A stretch of DNA of 64,000 nucleotides. It comes from Lentzea sp. NBRC 105346 (GTDB lineage: Bacteria > Actinomycetota > Actinomycetes > Mycobacteriales > Pseudonocardiaceae). This document shows, in pieces, positions 12,142-20,794 of the stretch. Numbering within the stretch: the first letter of the stretch is position 1; the number at the start of each line of letters is the position of its first letter. The position numbers and the translations under genes are program-made. The stretch lies in the NCBI RefSeq assembly GCF_030269605.1, contig NZ_BSTQ01000029.1, positions 1-64,000 of the forward strand, given 5' to 3'. Below the pieces are notes generated by a model. The model was not told the DNA's origin. It was given only the letters and a program-made list of their open reading frames with translations, and did no database searches.

Positions 12142-13638
12142 TCACTCCTTGCAGGTCTTGCCGGTGTTGATGCAGTTGACCACTCGGTTCATGATCGACT
12201 GCGACATGACGTTCGCGAAGTCGTCGTGGTCGGAGAAGGGGTTGTGCTCCTCCTCCGGGAACGAGTCCACCGCGTACAGGCCGGCCTTCTGCACATCCTG
12301 CGGGATGTTGTAGGTCAGGGTGATCCGCAGCTGAGGTACCGCCTTGAAGCCCTTCTTGCACTTGCCGTTGGCATCCGGGTAGATGATGTGCTCCCGGTGC
12401 TTCGCGGAGTCGATGTTCTTGCCGTCCCAGCAGCTCGGGAAGTCGTGGATGCGCTTGACCTTCGAGCCCTTGGGGCAGATCGGGTACTTGTTGATCAGGA
12501 CCTTGTCCTCGAACCCGCTGCAGGTCCACGAGTCCTTGGCGTTCTTCGGGCCGTTCTGGCCGACCTTCGCGTCGCCGTAGAGGATGCGGAGGAACTTCGG
12601 CATCGCGACGACCTTGCCGACGGGCGAACCGCGGAAGGTGAGCTCGGCCTTCTCCGGACGCTGGATCTCGCCCTCGTTGCCCTCGAGCTCGTTGTCCGCG
12701 CCCTGCTCGGCCTTGTTGTCCTTGTTCGCCTTGTCCTCGGTGCCCTCGGCCTGCGCCTTGTCGCTGTTCTCGTCGCCGTTGTCGACGCCCGCGTCCTGGC
12801 CCTTCTTCAGCTTGCACTGGGCCAGCGGGTTGAGGTCCGGCGGCTGCACGTTCTGGCGGTTGATCGCGACCATCATCCGGTTGAGGGCGGCGGCGCGCTT
12901 GTCACGCAGCGGTCCGAGCACCTCGTCCGGGTTGTTCTTGCCCTTGCCCTGGTCCAGAGCCTGGTTCGCCTCGTCGATCTGCTTGTCGAGGTTCTCCAGC
13001 TCCTTGTCGATCTCCGCCTTCGCCTTGTCCGGCACCTCGTCGGCCTCGAGCTTGCCGTTGACGTCCGGACAGTCGACGCGTGCAGCCGCCTTGTCGGCCT
13101 GGTCCTTCTGCTGCTGCTGTTCGCGCTGCTGCTTCTTCTTGTCGTTCTGCTGCTTTTCCTGCTGCTTGTCGGCGTCCTTCTGGTCGCGCTCGGCCGCTTC
13201 CTTCGGGTCCTCGATGCGGACGACCGGCCAGAAGTAGGCCGACTTGTCGCCGTTCTTGCAGGTGGTGCCCGCCTTCTGCAGCGACTTGTTGTTCGAGTCG
13301 GCGTTCGTGGAGAGGTTGCCGACGTAGTCGTGCAGGTGCTGCGCGCCGTTCTTCACACCGGGCTGCGCGATGAAGTTGTCCGGGTTGAAGTGGCCGTTCT
13401 CGTTGACGCCGCAGTCGACAGTGAACGTCCCCTTGGTGGCGTTCTGCTGTGCTTGTGGTTTCTTGACGTTCGGCTTCACCTTCGTGATGTCGACGAAGAA
13501 CTTCTTGTCCGGCGCGTCGGCCAGCGCGGTTCCCTGGTCGGAACCGGCTGCGACCACGACTGCGGTGCCCGCGACGAGCGCCAGGGCGGCGGCGGCCGCG
13601 GTGAGCCAGATCGTTGATTTCTTCCGGTGAAACGCCAT
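12142..13638 (-). CDS. Exported DUF1996 protein with a large charged coiled-coil insertion
   Basis: A 498-residue exported protein. Residues 8-32 form a hydrophobic signal segment. The DUF1996 signature is present but split: TFTVDCGVNENGHFNPDNFIAQPG and QHLHDYVGN (residues about 70-110) before, and FRGSPVGKVVAMPKFLRILYGD, CPICPKG-type cysteines, IHDFPSCWDG and REHIIYPDANGKC (about 345-430) after. Between them, about residues 155-345, lies a Gln/Lys/Glu/Asp-rich region with strong coiled-coil character. DUF1996 has no established activity. The start ATG is preceded by GAGGTGGAAG. It is 87 bp downstream of the DUF4142 gene, with which it probably forms an operon. Confidence 0.85.
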   Translation of the reverse strand: MAFHRKKSTIWLTAAAAALALVAGTAVVVAAGSDQGTALADAPDKKFFVDITKVKPNVKKPQAQQNATKGTFTVDCGVNENGHFNPDNFIAQPGVKNGAQHLHDYVGNLSTNADSNNKSLQKAGTTCKNGDKSAYFWPVVRIEDPKEAAERDQKDADKQQEKQQNDKKKQQREQQQQKDQADKAAARVDCPDVNGKLEADEVPDKAKAEIDKELENLDKQIDEANQALDQGKGKNNPDEVLGPLRDKRAAALNRMMVAINRQNVQPPDLNPLAQCKLKKGQDAGVDNGDENSDKAQAEGTEDKANKDNKAEQGADNELEGNEGEIQRPEKAELTFRGSPVGKVVAMPKFLRILYGDAKVGQNGPKNAKDSWTCSGFEDKVLINKYPICPKGSKVKRIHDFPSCWDGKNIDSAKHREHIIYPDANGKCKKGFKAVPQLRITLTYNIPQDVQKAGLYAVDSFPEEEHNPFSDHDDFANVMSQSIMNRVVNCINTGKTCKE

Positions 13639-13725
13639 ACTTCCACCTCGCGGTAGTCCGATAAAACGGCATGCTGATACGACGGCGGTAGAGCCGTGTT
13701 TTTCGGTTCTAGCTAAGGAATTCTT

Positions 13726-14628
13726 TTAGTAGGCCCGGGATTTGCGCCGGGTTTTCTTGGCACGGGAGATGAACCGCATGCTTGCCAGTGCGACGATGAG
13801 CACGACCACCGCGCCGATGAAGACCGTGTTGTTGTCACCGAAAGCGCCGCCCTGCCCGGAGGTCCGGGTGAACTTGCTGTCCGGTGGCACGCTCGGGATC
13901 GTCCCGTCCTCCGCCGGCGGCTGGTCCGCGTTGGTGCCGGTGGGTTCGGCGGCGGGGGCCTGCGGTGACGGCAGTCCGTTGAAGTCGACGCGGCCGGTCG
14001 CCTCGACGGCCTTCATCTGGTCCAGCAGCGTCGCCATCGTCTGGTTCGACAGGATCCGGATGAGCTCGTTCTTCGAACCGGCCCGCATCTGCGCGGCGAG
14101 CGCGTAGACCTTGCCCTCCGCCGGGCGCAGCCGGTTGACCAGCGTCACCTCGAACTCGTCGCCGCTGGCCCCGTCGATCTCACCGAGGAAGCCCTGCTGT
14201 TCCTGCGTGGGGTCCTTGGGGAGTTCCACGCCGAGCAGCAGCCCGGCCCGGTCGACGACCTTGCCGAGCAGCGTGTGCCCTTCGACGAGCTTCTTGGAGA
14301 CGTCGGCGATCTTCGGGTTCTGCGACTTCTGCTGAGCCTTCTGCCCCGCGGGCAGCTGCCAGAGCGTGGCCTGCTTGACCTTGAACAGGAAGTCCCGGTC
14401 GGCCGGCCCGAGCTGACCCCACTGCGTCTCGACGATCTCGTTGCCGCTGCCGCCGCTGCCGGGCGGGGGAGTGGAGACGGCCGTCGTGGGCGGGGGCTGC
14501 TCACCGCTGCTGGGTGGTGCGGGTTGTCCCGCGGCGCTCCCGACGCTCAGGAGAACCGACGTCAGGCAGCCCAGCACGACGACGGTGAGTCGTCGGACCG
14601 TGGGCGCTGTGTCTGTAGGGAGTCGCAC
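13726..14628 (-). CDS. Exported DUF4142 protein with C-terminal membrane anchor
   Basis: A 300-residue protein. It has a signal peptide (LTVVVLGCLTSVLLSVGSAAG), a Pro/Ser-rich spacer, a DUF4142 domain (about 75-210: DRDFLFKVKQATLWQLPAGQKA, VEGHTLLGKVVDRAGLLLGVELP), a Pro-rich stretch and one transmembrane segment (FIGAVVVLIVALASMRFI) followed by a basic tail SRAKKTRRKSRAY. The topology is outside with a short basic cytosolic tail. DUF4142 is a four-helix ferritin-like bundle of unknown role. Downstream on the same strand is the DUF1996 gene. Divergent from the permease gene at 14731. Confidence 0.85.
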   Translation of the reverse strand: MRLPTDTAPTVRRLTVVVLGCLTSVLLSVGSAAGQPAPPSSGEQPPPTTAVSTPPPGSGGSGNEIVETQWGQLGPADRDFLFKVKQATLWQLPAGQKAQQKSQNPKIADVSKKLVEGHTLLGKVVDRAGLLLGVELPKDPTQEQQGFLGEIDGASGDEFEVTLVNRLRPAEGKVYALAAQMRAGSKNELIRILSNQTMATLLDQMKAVEATGRVDFNGLPSPQAPAAEPTGTNADQPPAEDGTIPSVPPDSKFTRTSGQGGAFGDNNTVFIGAVVVLIVALASMRFISRAKKTRRKSRAY

Positions 14629-14730
14629 GCCGGGGGATACGGAGAGATCGGCAAAGGTGCCTCAGTTCGAGACTCCGCCGTTATCTAACTGTTATGTTCC
14701 GCACCGCAACCACAGCGGTACCCACGGTTC

Positions 14731-15726
14731 ATGACGCCCTTCCGCGTGGGAATGCTGGGGGCCGCGGGAGTGCTCGTCACCTACGCCGTCGCACAAATGG
14801 TCGTCGCCGCCCGCGACGTGCTGGTCCTGATGGGTCTGGGGTTCTTCCTCGCCGCCGGTCTCGAGCCGTTCGTGTCCCGGCTCGCGCGCCGGATGCCGCG
14901 GACGCTCGCGGTGTTCCTGGCAATGGTGTTCGTCGTGGGGCCACTGGTCGGTTTTCTTCTGCTGGCAATGCGTCCGCTGATCGACCAGGCGACCCAGTTC
15001 GCCGCGCGGGCGCCGGAGTACGTCGAACGCAGTGACCTGCTCGAGCGCTTCCAGGTCAAGGAACGGATCGAGAGCGCGTTCCGTTCGACGACCCTCCTCA
15101 CCGGTCTCTTCGGCGCGGGCCGCATCGTCCTCGGTGTGCTGGGCGGCGTCCTGGTCGTGCTCGTGCTGACCGCCTACTTCCTGGCGGACCTGCCGCGGAT
15201 CCGGCGGTGGCTCTACCGCCTCGCGCCGCGCTCCCGTCGCGACGAGACGCAACGCGTCGGCGACGAGATCTTCGCGAAGATCAGCGCGTACGTGCTCGGC
15301 AACGTCCTGGTGTCGCTGATCGCCGGCCTGGCGACGTTCGCGTGGCTGACGATCTTCAACGTGCCGTACGCGCTGTTGCTGAGCCTCGCGGTGGCGCTGC
15401 TCGACCTCGTTCCCGCGATCGGCGCCTGGATCTCCGGCATCGCGGTCACGCTCGTCGCGCTGACGGTGTCGCTGCCCATCGCCATCGCGACGGCGGTGTT
15501 CTTCGTGGTCTACCAGGCGGTGGAGAACTACTTCATCGCGCCGAAGGTGATGGGCAGGGTGCTGGACATACCCGGTGTGGTCACGGTCGTCGCCGTGCTG
15601 ATCGGGGGAGCGCTGCTCGGGGTGGTGGGGGCGATCGTGTCGATTCCCGTGGCCGCGTCGTTGCTGTTCGTGTTCCGCGAGTTCGTCGTCCCCCGCCTCG
15701 ATCGGGCGGGAAAGCCGCCCACCTAA
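14731..15726 (+). CDS. AI-2E family transporter
   Basis: A 331-residue polytopic membrane protein with about eight hydrophobic segments. The family pattern is clear: two N-terminal helix pairs, a soluble region (QATQFAARAPEYVERSDLLERF), then LADLPRIRRWLYRLAP, ISAYVLGNVLVSLIAGLATFAWL and the conserved C-terminal YFIAPKVMGRVLDIPGVVTVVAVLIGG. Members export quorum-sensing or other small molecules or exchange ions; the substrate is unknown here. No good ribosome-binding site precedes ATG 14731; ATG 14752, with GTGGGA in front, is an alternative. The GDSL hydrolase starts 10 bp after the stop. Confidence 0.9.
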   Translation: MTPFRVGMLGAAGVLVTYAVAQMVVAARDVLVLMGLGFFLAAGLEPFVSRLARRMPRTLAVFLAMVFVVGPLVGFLLLAMRPLIDQATQFAARAPEYVERSDLLERFQVKERIESAFRSTTLLTGLFGAGRIVLGVLGGVLVVLVLTAYFLADLPRIRRWLYRLAPRSRRDETQRVGDEIFAKISAYVLGNVLVSLIAGLATFAWLTIFNVPYALLLSLAVALLDLVPAIGAWISGIAVTLVALTVSLPIAIATAVFFVVYQAVENYFIAPKVMGRVLDIPGVVTVVAVLIGGALLGVVGAIVSIPVAASLLFVFREFVVPRLDRAGKPPT

Positions 15727-15736
15727 AGTGGTGAGC

Positions 15737-16495
15737 ATGAGCAAGCGTTTTGTGGCGTTGGGGGATTCGTTCACCGAGGGAGTCGGCGACGACGATCCGA
15801 CCAGGCCCAACGGGGTCCGCGGGTGGGCGGACCGGGTGGCTGAGGTCCTCGCCGAGAAGGAGCCCGACTTCCTGTACGCCAACCTCGCGGTCCGCGGCCG
15901 GCTGCTCGGCCACGTGCTGCGGTCGCAGCTGAAGCCCGCACTGGACATGAAGCCGGACCTCGTCTCCATGTATGCGGGCGGCAACGACCTGATGCGCCCG
16001 CGTGTGGACATCGACGAGCTGATGCGCGGCTACCGCTCCGCGGTCGCCCGGTTCACCGCGGCCGGCGCGCGGGTCGTGCTGTTCACCGGCGTCGACGGCG
16101 TGGACGACCCGGTGTTCCGCAAGATGCGCGGCCGCGTCGCCATCTACAACGAGCACGTGCGCGCGATCGCCGCCGACCACGACGCCGTCCTGGTGGACAT
16201 GTGGTCAATGCGCCAGCTGCGCGACCGTCGCATGTGGTCGGACGACCGGCTGCACCTGAACGCGTTGGGGCACAACGAGGTCGCCATCGCCGTACTGGAC
16301 GGGCTCGGGGTCGGGCACTCGCTGGCCGCCACCCGCCTGGCTCCCGCGTTGGTCCCGGACCCGCGAGTGCGGCGGCAACAGGACCTGAGGTGGGCGCGCG
16401 AACATGTGGTGCCGTGGGTGGTCCGGCGGCTGCGTGGACAGTCCTCGGGCGACACGGTCCGGCCGAAGCAGCCGGAGCTGCGCCCCTTTATCTAG
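15737..16495 (+). CDS. SGNH/GDSL-family hydrolase (cytosolic)
   Basis: A 252-residue hydrolase. Block I is FVALGDSFTEGVGDD (nucleophilic Ser in GDS), block III is YAGGNDLMRP (Gly-Asn oxyanion residues), and block V is SDDRLHLNALGHNEVA (Asp and His of the triad). There is no signal peptide, so it is likely cytosolic. SGNH enzymes are esterases or lipases; the substrate is unknown. ATG 15737 is preferred over GTG 15728 because the GTGGTGAG stretch can serve as its ribosome-binding site. It lies 10 bp after the AI-2E-type transporter gene, so the two are probably co-transcribed. Confidence 0.9.
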   Translation: MSKRFVALGDSFTEGVGDDDPTRPNGVRGWADRVAEVLAEKEPDFLYANLAVRGRLLGHVLRSQLKPALDMKPDLVSMYAGGNDLMRPRVDIDELMRGYRSAVARFTAAGARVVLFTGVDGVDDPVFRKMRGRVAIYNEHVRAIAADHDAVLVDMWSMRQLRDRRMWSDDRLHLNALGHNEVAIAVLDGLGVGHSLAATRLAPALVPDPRVRRQQDLRWAREHVVPWVVRRLRGQSSGDTVRPKQPELRPFI

Positions 16496-16573
16496 GCCCA
16501 AACGTTCCCGGTACGACCGCTCACCGACCGTGGGCGGTTGTTCACAACCAAAAACTCTTCAGCCCTTGATGGG

Positions 16574-16589
16574 AGTGGTCCAGACCAGT
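16574..16589 (+). promoter_or_regulatory. dre operator (DasR-type) before chitinase 1
   Basis: AGTGGTCCAGACCAGT. It matches the Streptomyces dre consensus A(G/C)TGGTCTAGACCA(G/C)T at 15 of 16 positions. It is 51 bp upstream of the chitinase start. DasR is a GntR-family repressor released by phosphorylated amino sugars; the regulator itself is not in this window. Confidence 0.82.
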
Positions 16590-16640
16590 TAGCGTGCGCC
16601 ACACGACGTCCTGACGTTCCCCCTGCGCGTGAGGAGCACG

Positions 16641-17990
16641 ATGAAAAGGCTTCGTTGGCAACTGATCGGCGTGGCGACCGCGGTCGCCGCGGTGGTCGCA
16701 GGTCTCGTGGTGGCGGCCCCGGCCAGCGGTGCCACCGGCGTGACCGCGACGTTCACCAAGGGCTCCGACTGGGGCACCGGCTACGAGGGCAAGTACACGA
16801 TCAACAACGGCGGATCGAGCGCGATCACGTCGTGGACGGTCGTGTTCACGCTGCCCTCCGGCCACCGGATCGGGTCGCTCTGGGACGGTAGCTACACCAC
16901 CAGCGGCCAGACCGTGACGGTCAAGAACACCTGGAACGGCTCGATCGGCGTGGGTGGCTCGGCGAGCTTCGGCTTCAACGTCACCTATTCCGGCGCGTAC
17001 TCGGCCCCGTCGGGGTGCACGGTCAACGGCGCGTCGTGTGACGGGTCCGGCAACCCGCCGACCACCACGTCCACGACGACGACCACGACCACCACCACGA
17101 CGGGCACCCCGCCGCCCGGTGGCGGCAAGGCGGCCCCGTACCTGTACATGGGCTGGGGCAACCCGCAGAACCCGGCGACGGTCATGCAGCAGACCGGCAT
17201 CAAGAAGTTCACGATGGCGTTCATGCTGTCCGGCGGCGGCTGCAGCCCCGCGTGGGACGGCAGCCGGGCGTTGAAGGGCGGTGCCGACGAGTCGGCGATC
17301 AACTCCATCCGCGGCGCGGGTGGTGACGTCGAGATCTCGTTCGGCGGCTGGAGCGGCAACAAGCTCGGCCCGAACTGCTCGTCGCCCGAGGCGCTCGCCG
17401 GCGCGTACCAGACGGTGATCAACGCCTACGGTCTCAAGTTCCTCGACGTCGACATCGAGAACACCGACGAGTTCGAGAGCGAGGTCGTGCAGGACCGGAT
17501 CCTGGGCGCGTTGAAGATCGTCAAGGCCAACAACCCCGGCCTGAAGACGATCCTGACGTTCGGCACCACGACCACCGGCCCGTCCTACTGGGGCAACCGC
17601 CTCATCGAGCGGTCGCAGGCGCTGGGCGCAGGCGTCGACACCTACACGATCATACCGTTCGACTTCGGCAGCGCGAACATCGAGAACGACACGAAGAACG
17701 CGGCGACCGGGCTGAAGAACAAGCTCAAGTCGACGTTCGGCTGGTCGGACTCGGTGGCGTTCTCCCACGTCGGCATCTCGGGCATGAACGGTCTGTCGGA
17801 CCAGCGCGAGACCACGACCACCACGGCGTGGCAGAACATCGTCAACTGGTCCAAGACCAACGGTCTCGGCCGGCTCGCGTTCTGGTCGGTGAACCGCGAC
17901 CGCGGCGGCTGCGACGGCCAGGTGGCGTCCAACTGCTCGGGCATCGCGCAGGCGGACCTGGCGTTCACGAAGATCTCAGCCGGTTTCTGA
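16641..17990 (+). CDS. Secreted GH18 chitinase with CBM2 domain
   Basis: A 449-residue secreted enzyme. It has a signal peptide (about 1-31), a CBM2-type carbohydrate-binding domain (about 32-130: VTATFTKGSDWGTGYEGKYTI, WNGSIGVGGSASFGFNV), a Thr-rich linker with a run of ten Thr and PPPGGG, and the GH18 catalytic domain (about 165-449). The active-site motif is FLDVDIE with Asp269, Asp271 and acid Glu273; the first Asp of the usual DxxDxDxE is Lys, as in several actinobacterial GH18 enzymes. It hydrolyses beta-1,4-N-acetylglucosamine polymers. ATG 16641 is chosen because GAGGAG lies 5 nt upstream. A dre site precedes it and a strong stem-loop follows. Confidence 0.93.
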   Translation: MKRLRWQLIGVATAVAAVVAGLVVAAPASGATGVTATFTKGSDWGTGYEGKYTINNGGSSAITSWTVVFTLPSGHRIGSLWDGSYTTSGQTVTVKNTWNGSIGVGGSASFGFNVTYSGAYSAPSGCTVNGASCDGSGNPPTTTSTTTTTTTTTTGTPPPGGGKAAPYLYMGWGNPQNPATVMQQTGIKKFTMAFMLSGGGCSPAWDGSRALKGGADESAINSIRGAGGDVEISFGGWSGNKLGPNCSSPEALAGAYQTVINAYGLKFLDVDIENTDEFESEVVQDRILGALKIVKANNPGLKTILTFGTTTTGPSYWGNRLIERSQALGAGVDTYTIIPFDFGSANIENDTKNAATGLKNKLKSTFGWSDSVAFSHVGISGMNGLSDQRETTTTTAWQNIVNWSKTNGLGRLAFWSVNRDRGGCDGQVASNCSGIAQADLAFTKISAGF

Positions 17991-17999
17991 CCGGTCACG

Positions 18000-18037
18000 C
18001 GCCGTCAGCGCCACTTAATTCGGTGGCGCTGGCGGCG
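18000..18037. terminator. Stem-loop terminator after chitinase 1
   Basis: A 15-bp inverted repeat (18000-18014 and 18023-18037, one mismatch) around the AT-rich loop TTAATTCG, starting 9 bp after the chitinase stop codon. It lies only 13 bp upstream of the short ATG reading frame that precedes the MFS gene. Confidence 0.7.
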
Positions 18038-18130
18038 TACTCTTCGTTCATGCGCAAGCGACATTGATCCTCACCTGAGGCCGCAAGGGTTGCCCGGCTG
18101 GCCACCGGGTGGGCGTGGTGCGCGAACCTC

Positions 18131-19183
18131 GTGCCGATCTACGCCCTGTACGCGCTGCTCTTCGCGGACCACGGTCTGTCGGACGGGCAGATCTCCGCGC
18201 TGTTCGCGATCTGGTCGACCGTCGCCGTCCTCACCGAGGTCCCGACCGGTGCCATCGCGGACCGCTTCTCCCGCCGCGGCACGCTGGCGTCCGCCGGTGT
18301 CTTCCAGGCGGCTGGATATGCCTGCTGGATCCTGTTCCCGTCGTTCACCGGGTTCGCTCTCGGTTTCGTGCTGTGGGGTCTCGGCGGGTCGCTCTCCTCG
18401 GGCTCGCTCGAAGCCCTGCTGTACGACGAACTTCTCGCGCTCGGCGAGGAGGATTCCTATAGCCGGCTGAACTCCCGGATCACCGCCGTCGAGCTGGTCG
18501 CCCAGGTGCCGACCGCGGTCGTCGCGACGGTGTTGTTCTCGCTCGGCGGTTACTCGCTGGCGGGCTGGATCTCGGTGGCGTCGTGTCTGGCGTCGGCGGC
18601 TCTGGCGTGGTGCCTGCCGGAGGCGCCTCGGTTCGCGGACGAGTCCGAAGAGGACGGTTACTTCGCGACGCTGCGGTCCGGTGTTCGGCAGGTGCGTTCG
18701 TCTCCGTCGATCCGTTGGGCTGTGCTGTGCGTGGCGCTGGTGTTCTCGTTGGACGCCTTCGAGGAGTACTTCACGCTGATGGCGCACGACTGGTCGGTGC
18801 CTACCGTGTGGGTGCCGGTCGCGACGCTCGGCGTGCCGTTGGCCGGTGCTTTCGGTGCGTATCTGGCCGGTCGTCTCGATCCGCGGCCTTGGCTGCTGGT
18901 CGTCTCGGCCGGGTTGCTGATCGTGGCGGCTCTGGTCGCACGACCGCACGCGTTGGTGATCGTGGCCGGGTTTTACGGGCTGTACCACTTCGTGCTGGTG
19001 CACGTCGAAGCCGAGCTGCAGCACCGGATCGGTGACAGCTCCGCTCGTGCGACGGTCACGTCCGTGGCCGGGCTGGGGTCGGAGCTGGCTTCGTATCTGA
19101 CGTTCGCGGCTTGGGTGATCGACGGACCGTTGGCCGTGGGTGTGCTGGTGTTGCTGGTGGGGGTGGTTCTGTTGCGGCGTTGA
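18131..19183 (+). CDS. MFS transporter; true start uncertain, in-frame stop upstream
   Basis: A major facilitator protein, 350 residues from GTG 18131, with about eleven visible membrane segments. The loop 2-3 motif is present as GAIADRFSRRGTLASAG. The substrate is unknown, probably a drug or metabolite efflux pump. The start is a problem: the frame remains open upstream and encodes more of the first helix (RLATGWAWCANL), but there is no ATG, GTG or TTG there, only a CTG at 18098 with AAGGG in front. Further upstream in the same frame ATG 18050 gives MRKRH and then TGA at 18065. Either a CTG start or a nonsense mutation is possible. Starting at 18131 would truncate helix 1. Confidence 0.8.
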   Translation: MPIYALYALLFADHGLSDGQISALFAIWSTVAVLTEVPTGAIADRFSRRGTLASAGVFQAAGYACWILFPSFTGFALGFVLWGLGGSLSSGSLEALLYDELLALGEEDSYSRLNSRITAVELVAQVPTAVVATVLFSLGGYSLAGWISVASCLASAALAWCLPEAPRFADESEEDGYFATLRSGVRQVRSSPSIRWAVLCVALVFSLDAFEEYFTLMAHDWSVPTVWVPVATLGVPLAGAFGAYLAGRLDPRPWLLVVSAGLLIVAALVARPHALVIVAGFYGLYHFVLVHVEAELQHRIGDSSARATVTSVAGLGSELASYLTFAAWVIDGPLAVGVLVLLVGVVLLRR

Positions 19184-19202
19184 GGTTTGTGGGGCGTGGG
19201 TC

Positions 19203-19645
19203 GTGGGTCGTGGGTCGAGTTGATCTTCGTGTTCGAACATGAGGTTAAGAAACGCTCGATGATCGCGCTCTCATTGGACATATCGGACAGCAGGGAGATT
19301 GTTGATCTTCGCGAGGGGAAGATTTGTGACGCTAGACGACACAAATCTTCCCCTCGCAAAATGCGAGAGCGCTCCCAACAGCGATCAAGCTCGCCCGCGA
19401 ACGAAACCCAGGAATACGGCACCACGCACGGAACCGGCAGCAGCGCAAGGCGACCTGGCATGTAGAGGGGCGCGTCTGGTGGGCACCGCGCGATTGGGGC
19501 TTGACTTGGGGTGCGAGGCGCTACGCTCGGCGGAGCGGGCGTCTCACCTTCTGCCCGTTTGCGTCCGCCAGCGCCTCGCGAGGGGCCCCAAGTCAAGCCC
19601 CAATCGCTGCGCCGAAGGCGCGACGCAACCACCGCAGCGCCCCGC
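19203..19645. repeat. Long dispersed repeat, copy A (two nested hairpins)
   Basis: About 440 bp that match 48250-48701 along nearly the whole length. Read on the minus strand it ends with an ATG frame MFEHEDQL, and copy B gives MFEHGDQL. Hairpin 1 is a perfect 18-bp inverted repeat GCGAGGGGAAGATTTGTG (19311-19328 with 19340-19357). Hairpin 2 spans 19490-19607: 22-bp arms with the core CTTGACTTGGGG plus an inner 10-bp stem. No open frame of credible length is intact. It fills the gap between the MFS transporter and the flavin monooxygenase gene. Confidence 0.85.
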
Positions 19646-19678
19646 CCGAGACCACAGAACCCCCAAACCACAACGAGA

Positions 19679-20749
19679 TCAGGCCAAGCCCTTGCGCATC
19701 TCGTGCGACGGAGGATCCGACGGCACGTGTGCGGGCCGCCGCGAGTCCATCTCCTTCCGGATAACGGGCGCGATCTCACCGAGCATGTCGATCTGCTCCA
19801 GCACGGTCTTGAGCGGCAGCCCGGCGTGGTCGACAAGAAACAGTTGACGTTGGTAGGAACCGAAGAACTCCTGAAACGTCAGCGTCTTGTCGATCACCTG
19901 CTGCGGGCTGCCGACCGTGAGCGGCGTGCGCCGCATGTACTCCTCGAGCGACGGCCCGTTGCCGTAAACCGGCGCGACGTCGAAGTACGGCCGGAACTCC
20001 GCGACCGCGTCCTGCGACCGGGCGCGCATGAAGACGTGCCCGCCCAGCCCGACGGTCGCCTGTTCGGCACGGCCGTGCCCGTGGTGTTCGTAGCGTTCGC
20101 GATACAACCCGATCAGCCGAATGAAGTGTTCCTTGGGCCAGAAGATATTGTTGGCGAAGTAACCGTCTCCATAGGAGGCGGCGATCTCGGCGATCTCCGG
20201 GCTGCGGATCGAGCCGTGCCAGACGAACGGCGGCACGCCGTCGAGCGGGCGCGGGGTCGAGGTGAAACCGTGCAGGGGAGTGCGGAACTCGCCTTCCCAG
20301 TCGACGACCTCGTCGTCCCACAACCGGCGCAGCAGCCGGTAGTTCTCGACGGTCAGCGGGATGGCGTTCTCCAGGCGCTGCCCGAACCACGGGTACACGG
20401 GCGCGGTGTTGCCGCGCCCGAGCATCAGATCCACCCGGCCGTCCGCGAGGTGTTGCAGCATCGCGTAGTCCTCGGCGATCTTCACCGGGTCGTTCGTCGT
20501 GATCAGCGTCGTGGACGTGGACAGCACCAGCCGTTCGGTGCGGCCCGCCAGGTAGCCGAGCATGGTCGTCGGCGACGACGGGACGAACGGCGGGTTGTGG
20601 TGCTCGCCGGTGGCGAAGACGTCGAGCCCGACCGATTCGGCGTGTTCGGCCATGGTCATCAGGGCCTTGATCCGCGCGGCCTCGGTGGGCACGTGGCCGT
20701 TGGTCGGGTCCGGGGTCACGTCGCCGACGGTGAAGACGCCGATCTGCAT
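19679..20749 (-). CDS. CE1758-type luciferase-like FMN-dependent monooxygenase (paralog 1)
   Basis: A 356-residue luciferase-like (LLM) flavin monooxygenase of the CE1758 type. The N terminus is MQIGVFTVGDVTPDPTNG, followed by ATGEHHNPPF, STSTTLITTNDPVKIAEDYAMLQHLADGRVDLMLGRGNTAPVYPWFG and the flavin-site region WHGSIRSPE. It shares most of its sequence with the 386-residue protein at 24312-25472, lacking about 30 C-terminal residues. Members use reduced FMN supplied by a partner reductase, encoded here by the gene at 23231. The ATG start has a poor ribosome-binding site. The gene is 45 bp downstream of the membrane-anchored binding-protein-like gene and may be the last of the operon. The substrate is unknown. 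Confidence 0.9.
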   Translation of the reverse strand: MQIGVFTVGDVTPDPTNGHVPTEAARIKALMTMAEHAESVGLDVFATGEHHNPPFVPSSPTTMLGYLAGRTERLVLSTSTTLITTNDPVKIAEDYAMLQHLADGRVDLMLGRGNTAPVYPWFGQRLENAIPLTVENYRLLRRLWDDEVVDWEGEFRTPLHGFTSTPRPLDGVPPFVWHGSIRSPEIAEIAASYGDGYFANNIFWPKEHFIRLIGLYRERYEHHGHGRAEQATVGLGGHVFMRARSQDAVAEFRPYFDVAPVYGNGPSLEEYMRRTPLTVGSPQQVIDKTLTFQEFFGSYQRQLFLVDHAGLPLKTVLEQIDMLGEIAPVIRKEMDSRRPAHVPSDPPSHEMRKGLA

Positions 20750-20794
20750 GGGGCGACGTTAGTGCGGAGGACCGATCTCTCCAACGCGCCGGTC

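Noticed and set aside
17060..17112. Thr-rich linkers in both chitinases as repeats of interest
   Set aside because: Low-complexity Thr/Pro linkers between CBM2 and catalytic domains are normal in actinobacterial secreted enzymes.
19203..19645. Insertion sequence
   Set aside because: No transposase frame, no terminal inverted repeat of IS type and no target duplication can be seen, although it is repeated at 48250.
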